Under the pieces are notes generated by a model. The model saw only the letters and a list, made by a program, of their open reading frames with translations. It was not told the origin of the DNA and did not search any database. Made by a program: the position numbers and the translations under genes. A stretch of DNA of 64,000 bases, from positions 1-64,000 of the forward strand of contig NZ_JALHLP010000015.1 of assembly GCF_022844465.1 (NCBI RefSeq). The letters run 5' to 3'. This DNA comes from Bradyrhizobium sp. (GTDB lineage Bacteria; Pseudomonadota; Alphaproteobacteria; Rhizobiales; Xanthobacteraceae). This document shows positions 60,706 to 64,000 of the stretch, in pieces (position 1 is the first letter of the stretch; the number at the start of each line of letters is the position of its first letter).

Positions 60706-60758
60706 GGTCCATCAACCAAGCCTTCGGCCTCGGGCGTAATGCCTTGCAGAGGATCCAG

Positions 60759-60795
60759 CCGCCCATCCGCGAAAGCAGGTGGGCGGTTTGCTTTT
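60759..60795 (+). terminator. Hairpin terminator after DUF2852
   Basis: CCGCCCA (60759-60765) pairs with TGGGCGG (60780-60786), followed by TTTGCTTTT. A near-copy of this hairpin, including the AAAGCAGG loop words, occurs at 61483-61511. Confidence 0.75.
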
Positions 60796-60934
60796 CGGCT
60801 CGGCGATCGCTGTCGGGATCGGTGGCAGGCTTCGCCGGCGACATCGGCGCAGTGCTGACAAGGCAAGGTATTTTGACTAACCTTCAATGTGGGCCATCAG
60901 GACGGGGCAGGGCAGGGCCCACGAGAGGAGATCG

Positions 60935-61381
60935 ATGAGCACAGTAAAGAGCGCTCTGGCCCAGAAGAGTGGCGCCGCCCTGATCCATGTTCGCTCCGGC
61001 GACATGGTCGTCGAAGCCCTGCGCCGGATGCGCGACAACCGGGTCCGGGCGGTGCTGGTGATCGACGACGACGTGCTGGTCGGTATCGTGACCCAGGGCG
61101 ACTGCGCCATCAAGGTGCTGCTGCCCGGGCTCGATGCGAAGCAGACGCCGGTGGGCCAGGTGATGACGGGCAAGCCGGTGACGGTCAAGCCGGACGATCG
61201 GCTGGAAGGCTGTATGGCAATGATGGCTGCGCGCGGTTTTCGCCATCTGCCAGTGCTGGACGCGGGCAAGGTCGTGGGCGTGATCTCGATCGGAGACGTC
61301 GTCAAGGACATCATCCGGGATCTGGAGCACAACGTAGGCGACCTGATGGGCTACGTCATGAGGGACGGCCCCGGAGGCTGA
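60935..61381 (+). CDS. CBS-domain pair protein
   Basis: 148 aa from ATG 60935, with GAGAGGAG upstream. Two CBS motifs: VVEALRRMRDNRVRAVLVID then LVGIVTQGDCAIKV, and LEGCMAMMAARGFRHLPVLD then VVGVISIGDVVKD. Such pairs bind adenosine nucleotides and act as energy sensors for partner enzymes. The partner is not encoded here. Hairpins with shared sequence flank the gene. Confidence 0.93.
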   Translation: MSTVKSALAQKSGAALIHVRSGDMVVEALRRMRDNRVRAVLVIDDDVLVGIVTQGDCAIKVLLPGLDAKQTPVGQVMTGKPVTVKPDDRLEGCMAMMAARGFRHLPVLDAGKVVGVISIGDVVKDIIRDLEHNVGDLMGYVMRDGPGG

Positions 61382-61482
61382 CAGACGAACCGCGTGGTGC
61401 CGTCGTACCGTCCGCGATCCTGCGGCAGGAGTGAGTCCCCTTGCGTTCGTCACGCCCACGCACGCTTCACGGCCGGTACAAT

Positions 61483-61511
61483 CCGCCCATCCGAAAGCAG
61501 GTGGGCGGTTT
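61483..61511 (+). terminator. Hairpin terminator after the CBS gene
   Basis: CCGCCCA (61483-61489) with TGGGCGG (61502-61508) and loop TCCGAAAGCAGG, followed by TTTGGG. The T-run is weak. It is the second copy of the hairpin at 60759. Confidence 0.6.
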
Positions 61512-61668
61512 GGGCGATTTGCTTTGTATGCCGGGAAGCAGTCAAGTTCGACTTCCGGTTTGAGGATAAACGAGGGCTCACTCGCTGATTCCGGATGCAA
61601 ATGCCATCAATGCGGGCAACTTATTTCAGACGCCCTCGGCCACGACGGGCTAAGATAGGTACCTCATC

Positions 61669-62772
61669 GTGGAACCACACATGGCCAGAAATGCCAATGA
61701 AGCTTTTGATCCGAAGGCGTTTCTCGCCATGGTGGGCGAGGGAAAGACCATTCTCAGGTTTCGCAAGGAACAGGTCGTCTTCGCCCAGGGCGATGTGGCG
61801 GACACGGTCTTCTATGTTCAGGAAGGCCGGGTCAAGGTTGTCGTGATATCCGAGCAGGGCAAGGAAGCCGTGGTCGGAATGTTGGGACCCGGCCAGTTCT
61901 TTGGCGAAGGCTGCATGAACGGCCACGCGCTACGCATCGCGACCACGACCGCGATGGAGGACTGCCTGGTCACCGCGATAACCAAGTCGGCCATGGTCGC
62001 GGCGCTTCACGATCAACCGAAGTTTTCCGAGCTGTTCATGGCCTACCTGCTGACCCGGAACAGCCGGATTGAAGAGGATCTGATCGACCAACTCTTCAAC
62101 TCCAGCGAGAAACGGCTGGCGCGTCTGCTGCTGCTGCTGGCGAACTTCGGCAAGGAGGGCAGCCCCCAACTGATCAGCCCGAATATCAGCCAGGAAACCC
62201 TGGCCGAAATGATCGGAACGACGAGATCGCGCGTCAGCTTCTTCATGAATAAATTCCGCAAGCTCGGCTTCATCACCTACAACGGAAAAATCGAGGTCAA
62301 CAGTTCATTGCTGAACGCGGTCCTGTACGACAAGCCCGAGATCAAGCGCGAGCCGTCATCTGACATCGCGTTGTGTACAGACGTTGTCGCGGAACCAAAT
62401 CTGCGCGTGGCGCTAGCGGCGCCACCAACTCCTTCGCCACCCCCATCCGCCGCCTCGAACGAGGCGCACGATGAGCAGAAGAAGCACGGCACCGATGGTG
62501 GCGTTGACGATGGCGCTGATCAATCCGCTGCCGAGATGGATGCCGAGCCGGGGCAGCAACCAGCTTCCGAAAAAAGCGCCGAGGATTCCGATGACGATGT
62601 CGCCGAGCAGTCCGAAGCCGGTCCCTTGCACGATCTGGCCGGCAAGCCAGCCCGCAACCAGGCCGACGAACAGGATGACCAGCAGGCTTTCGCTCGACAT
62701 GTGCATGGGGTGACCTCGCGGTTTGCCCGAGAGGCTTTCCAGACCAGCCTGCCGCTGTCTGTATCGAATTGA
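61669..62772 (+). CDS. Crp/Fnr family regulator with long abnormal C-terminal extension
   Basis: Up to 367 aa from GTG 61669; ATG 61681 is an alternative. Cyclic-nucleotide-like domain: VVFAQGDVADTVFYVQEGRV, EQGKEAVVGMLGPGQFFGEG. C-terminal HTH: NISQETLAEMIGTTRSRVSF then FMNKFRKLGFITYNG. Normal relatives end about residue 225 (near 62350). Here the frame stays open 130 more codons, a Pro/Ala/Glu-rich stretch that exactly crosses the antisense GlsB gene, so it is probably read-through after loss of the ancestral stop. No Fnr-type cysteine cluster is evident. Confidence 0.85.
   Translation: MEPHMARNANEAFDPKAFLAMVGEGKTILRFRKEQVVFAQGDVADTVFYVQEGRVKVVVISEQGKEAVVGMLGPGQFFGEGCMNGHALRIATTTAMEDCLVTAITKSAMVAALHDQPKFSELFMAYLLTRNSRIEEDLIDQLFNSSEKRLARLLLLLANFGKEGSPQLISPNISQETLAEMIGTTRSRVSFFMNKFRKLGFITYNGKIEVNSSLLNAVLYDKPEIKREPSSDIALCTDVVAEPNLRVALAAPPTPSPPPSAASNEAHDEQKKHGTDGGVDDGADQSAAEMDAEPGQQPASEKSAEDSDDDVAEQSEAGPLHDLAGKPARNQADEQDDQQAFARHVHGVTSRFAREAFQTSLPLSVSN
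62413..62706 (-). CDS. GlsB/YeaQ/YmgE family stress-response membrane protein
   Basis: 97 aa from ATG 62706, preceded by GAGG at a good distance. Motifs ILFVGLVAGWLAGQIVQGTG, FGLLGDIVIGILGAFFGSWL and GLISAIVNATIGAVLLLLIV match the three-helix, Gly-rich GlsB/YeaQ fold, with a Trp/Arg-rich tail. The family is linked to membrane stress. Its whole length lies antisense to the extension of the Crp/Fnr frame. Confidence 0.9.
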   Translation of the reverse strand: MHMSSESLLVILFVGLVAGWLAGQIVQGTGFGLLGDIVIGILGAFFGSWLLPRLGIHLGSGLISAIVNATIGAVLLLLIVRLVRGGGWGWRRSWWRR

Positions 62773-62898
62773 CCAGTCGGCTGCGCCGTGACGCTTTAAT
62801 TTTTTCGGCAATGAGCAAAATGGAACAGCGGAGTTCCACCGACTGCGGGATGCTGTTTGCATTCGACCCGCCCGGGGTAATGGCAGGGGGAATGCATC

Positions 62899-63135
62899 AT
62901 GCCCGAACCACATCAGCTTCCAGAGCCCGACATGCTTTCGATAGGACGACCCGGATGTGCGAAATGCCAGGGCCGAGTGATGCTCGGGGGGATTGCGGCC
63001 GGCCCGAAGGGGTTTGATCTGCGCACCTTCGCTTGCGGGAAATGCGGCCACAGCTTCACGACGGCGGTCGCCACCGACCCGATGAATGCGGTCTCAGCCG
63101 GCTGGATTGCAGGCGAGCTGAAACCGCCGAAGTAA
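62899..63135 (+). CDS. Small zinc-ribbon-like protein, unknown
   Basis: 78 aa from ATG 62899. GCAKCQGRVMLGGIAAGPKG and FACGKCGHSF form two CxxC knuckles 26 residues apart, as in a zinc ribbon, with VSAGWIAGELKPPK at the end. I recall such short proteins as common hypothetical genes in bradyrhizobia but know no function. Separate from its neighbours. Confidence 0.72.
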   Translation: MPEPHQLPEPDMLSIGRPGCAKCQGRVMLGGIAAGPKGFDLRTFACGKCGHSFTTAVATDPMNAVSAGWIAGELKPPK

Positions 63136-63147
63136 GCGCGGTCGCTC

Positions 63148-63453
63148 ATGAATCAGACCGTCACGACGCCGCACGCGCCTGCCAGGCGGAGCCTCAACTG
63201 GATGTTGATCGCAGGCGCCACGTTCAGCCTCTCGTTCTGGCTGTATCGCGCGGTGCGCGCCATGCGTAAGGCCAAAGCGTTATTGATCGACGCGGTTCGT
63301 TTTGCGCGCCTGGCGCTCCCGGGAAGCGGTTCGGTCCGAATTCTTTCCGGTTTTCTTCAACGTCGCCATTGGCTCTCACCGGTTTTTTGGCCTCGAAATG
63401 GGCGGTATGCAGCTGCCGAAACGCGGGTCGAGCGAATCGTAACGCGACCTTGA
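63148..63453 (+). CDS. Possible small membrane protein, unknown
   Basis: 101 aa from ATG 63148. One hydrophobic stretch, LNWMLIAGATFSLSFWLYRA, followed by basic residues. There is no clear ribosome site, and the 3' half overlaps the better-supported minus-strand gene at 63376-63591. Low confidence; it may be only partly real or the stop may be wrong. Confidence 0.3.
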   Translation: MNQTVTTPHAPARRSLNWMLIAGATFSLSFWLYRAVRAMRKAKALLIDAVRFARLALPGSGSVRILSGFLQRRHWLSPVFWPRNGRYAAAETRVERIVTRP

Positions 63454-63591
63454 TCTTGCGACGATGTAAAGCCCAGCCAGTGCCGAGGAGCCGGGCAGAA
63501 GCAATATCCATGCAGGTGGCTGTAGCGCGATCACGATAATTGTGCCGATGATTGGCAGCACCACAGCGTCCAAAGCCAGTCTCGAGTTCAT
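63376..63591 (-). CDS. Small two-helix membrane protein, unknown
   Basis: 71 aa from ATG 63591 with a strong GGAGG ribosome site eight bases before the start. Hydrophobic segments VVLPIIGTIIVIALQP and AWILLLPGSSALAGLYIVAR precede a basic tail (SRSRYDSLDPRFG). I do not recognise the family, but the ribosome site supports translation. It lies downstream of the partial TRAP gene on the same strand. Confidence 0.58.
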   Translation of the reverse strand: MNSRLALDAVVLPIIGTIIVIALQPPAWILLLPGSSALAGLYIVARSRSRYDSLDPRFGSCIPPISRPKNR

Positions 63592-63653
63592 GAAGTATCA
63601 CCTCCGTGAACGCCTAACTGAATTTTCCGCGCGAGCAGGCCGCCGCCTCTCGC

Positions 63654-64000
63654 TCACCCCTTGCGCATCTTGCCGAGCAGGAAGTTGTCGTAATAGTTCT
63701 CCGCGACCTGGGTGTAGAACAGCACTTCCTTCATGTAGGCGTCGTGGCTCTCTCTCGTCTTCTTGAACAGCGCGCTCTTCTCGGCGATTTCGCCGATATG
63801 ATCCTGCGTCGCCTTGTAGCACGCCTCCATGACAGGCTGCGGGAACGCTCGCAGCTCGACGCCGCTGGCGACCAGCCGCTTCAAGGCGGCCGGATTGACG
63901 CTGTCGTATTTTTCGACCATCCACGCGCCCGCCGCCGAACCGGCCTGGGTGAGGATCGCCTGGTATGATTTGGGAAGCGCGTTCCACTTCTCGTCGTTGA
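63654..64000 (-). CDS. TRAP transporter solute-binding protein, C-terminal part (N-terminus beyond window)
   Basis: The last 114 codons of a DctP-like protein: NDEKWNALPKSYQAILTQAG, AWMVEKYDSVNPAALKRLVA, LRAFPQPVMEACYKATQDHI and NYYDNFLLGKMRKG. Its pattern resembles the keto-acid (TakP-type) branch, like the DctP at 22485, so this window has two TRAP binding proteins. Its permease genes, if present, must lie beyond the right edge, because the downstream side here lacks dctQM. Confidence 0.85.
   Translation of the reverse strand, partial: NDEKWNALPKSYQAILTQAGSAAGAWMVEKYDSVNPAALKRLVASGVELRAFPQPVMEACYKATQDHIGEIAEKSALFKKTRESHDAYMKEVLFYTQVAENYYDNFLLGKMRKG

Noticed and set aside
1..64000. CRISPR arrays, tRNA or rRNA genes and prophage
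   Set aside because: No regularly spaced repeats, no tRNA-like cloverleaf with TTCGAATC-type arm in context, and no phage structural genes were seen.

Overview
The window is high-GC DNA from an alphaproteobacterium of the order Hyphomicrobiales. It looks most like Bradyrhizobium or a close relative (Nitrobacteraceae). The evidence is the codon use, the many Hyphomicrobiales-type families (RcdA/DUF1465, DUF1192, DUF4164, DUF459, DUF2852), an alpha-r14 (mmgR-like) small RNA, 6S RNA between zapA and the 5-FCL gene, and two families of intergenic palindromic repeats typical of bradyrhizobia. This assignment comes from reading the sequence and has not been checked by a search.

Layout. 1-9000: cell-envelope and signalling genes (an SGNH/DUF459 protein running off the left edge, an MltB-like lytic transglycosylase, galU, a large membrane PAS-GGDEF-EAL protein, a quinone oxidoreductase, DUF1192). 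9-17 kb: the small RNA, rcdA, rpmE, an ABC exporter, an acetyltransferase, a MotA/OmpA-type pair, and a DUF1295 plus cyclopropane-synthase-like pair. 17.5-25.9 kb: an RND efflux operon and a three-gene TRAP transporter operon. 25.9-29.3 kb: an accessory patch with small secreted and membrane proteins, a frameshifted DMT-family transporter with a His-rich tail, and an IS5-family remnant. 29-39 kb: a minus-strand central-carbon block, tkt-gap-pgk-fba(class II)-fba(class I)-thiE-like-Sel1 protein-suhB.

39-47 kb is the conserved DUF4164-zapA-6S RNA-5-FCL-ymdB-like-yebC-ruvCAB stretch, followed by a Tat-exported phosphoesterase, a vapBC toxin-antitoxin pair and ybgC. 47-55 kb holds transporters, a metallo-beta-lactamase-fold hydrolase, a ghrA-like reductase and an ECF42-type sigma factor cluster with a DGPF/YCII partner, an SRPBCC protein and a VOC protein. 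55-58.4 kb holds cobT, divergent to cobS-cobC. 58.7-64 kb holds a second DGPF protein, a TetR regulator with DUF2852, a CBS protein, a Crp/Fnr regulator, GlsB and small proteins. It ends in the tail of a second TRAP binding protein.

The most useful non-obvious observations are: (i) two matching 19-bp palindromes, one over the tetR start and one in the DUF2852 promoter, which suggest a simple regulon; (ii) a 3 x 21-bp tandem repeat that spans the cobS stop and supplies three in-frame GTG starts for cobC; (iii) a repeat family whose copies encode the same short peptide start and can extend neighbouring genes; (iv) a small putative metal-handling island at 26.1-28.7 kb; (v) a Crp/Fnr frame with no stop until it has crossed an entire antisense gene. 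No CRISPR array, prophage, tRNA or rRNA was seen.
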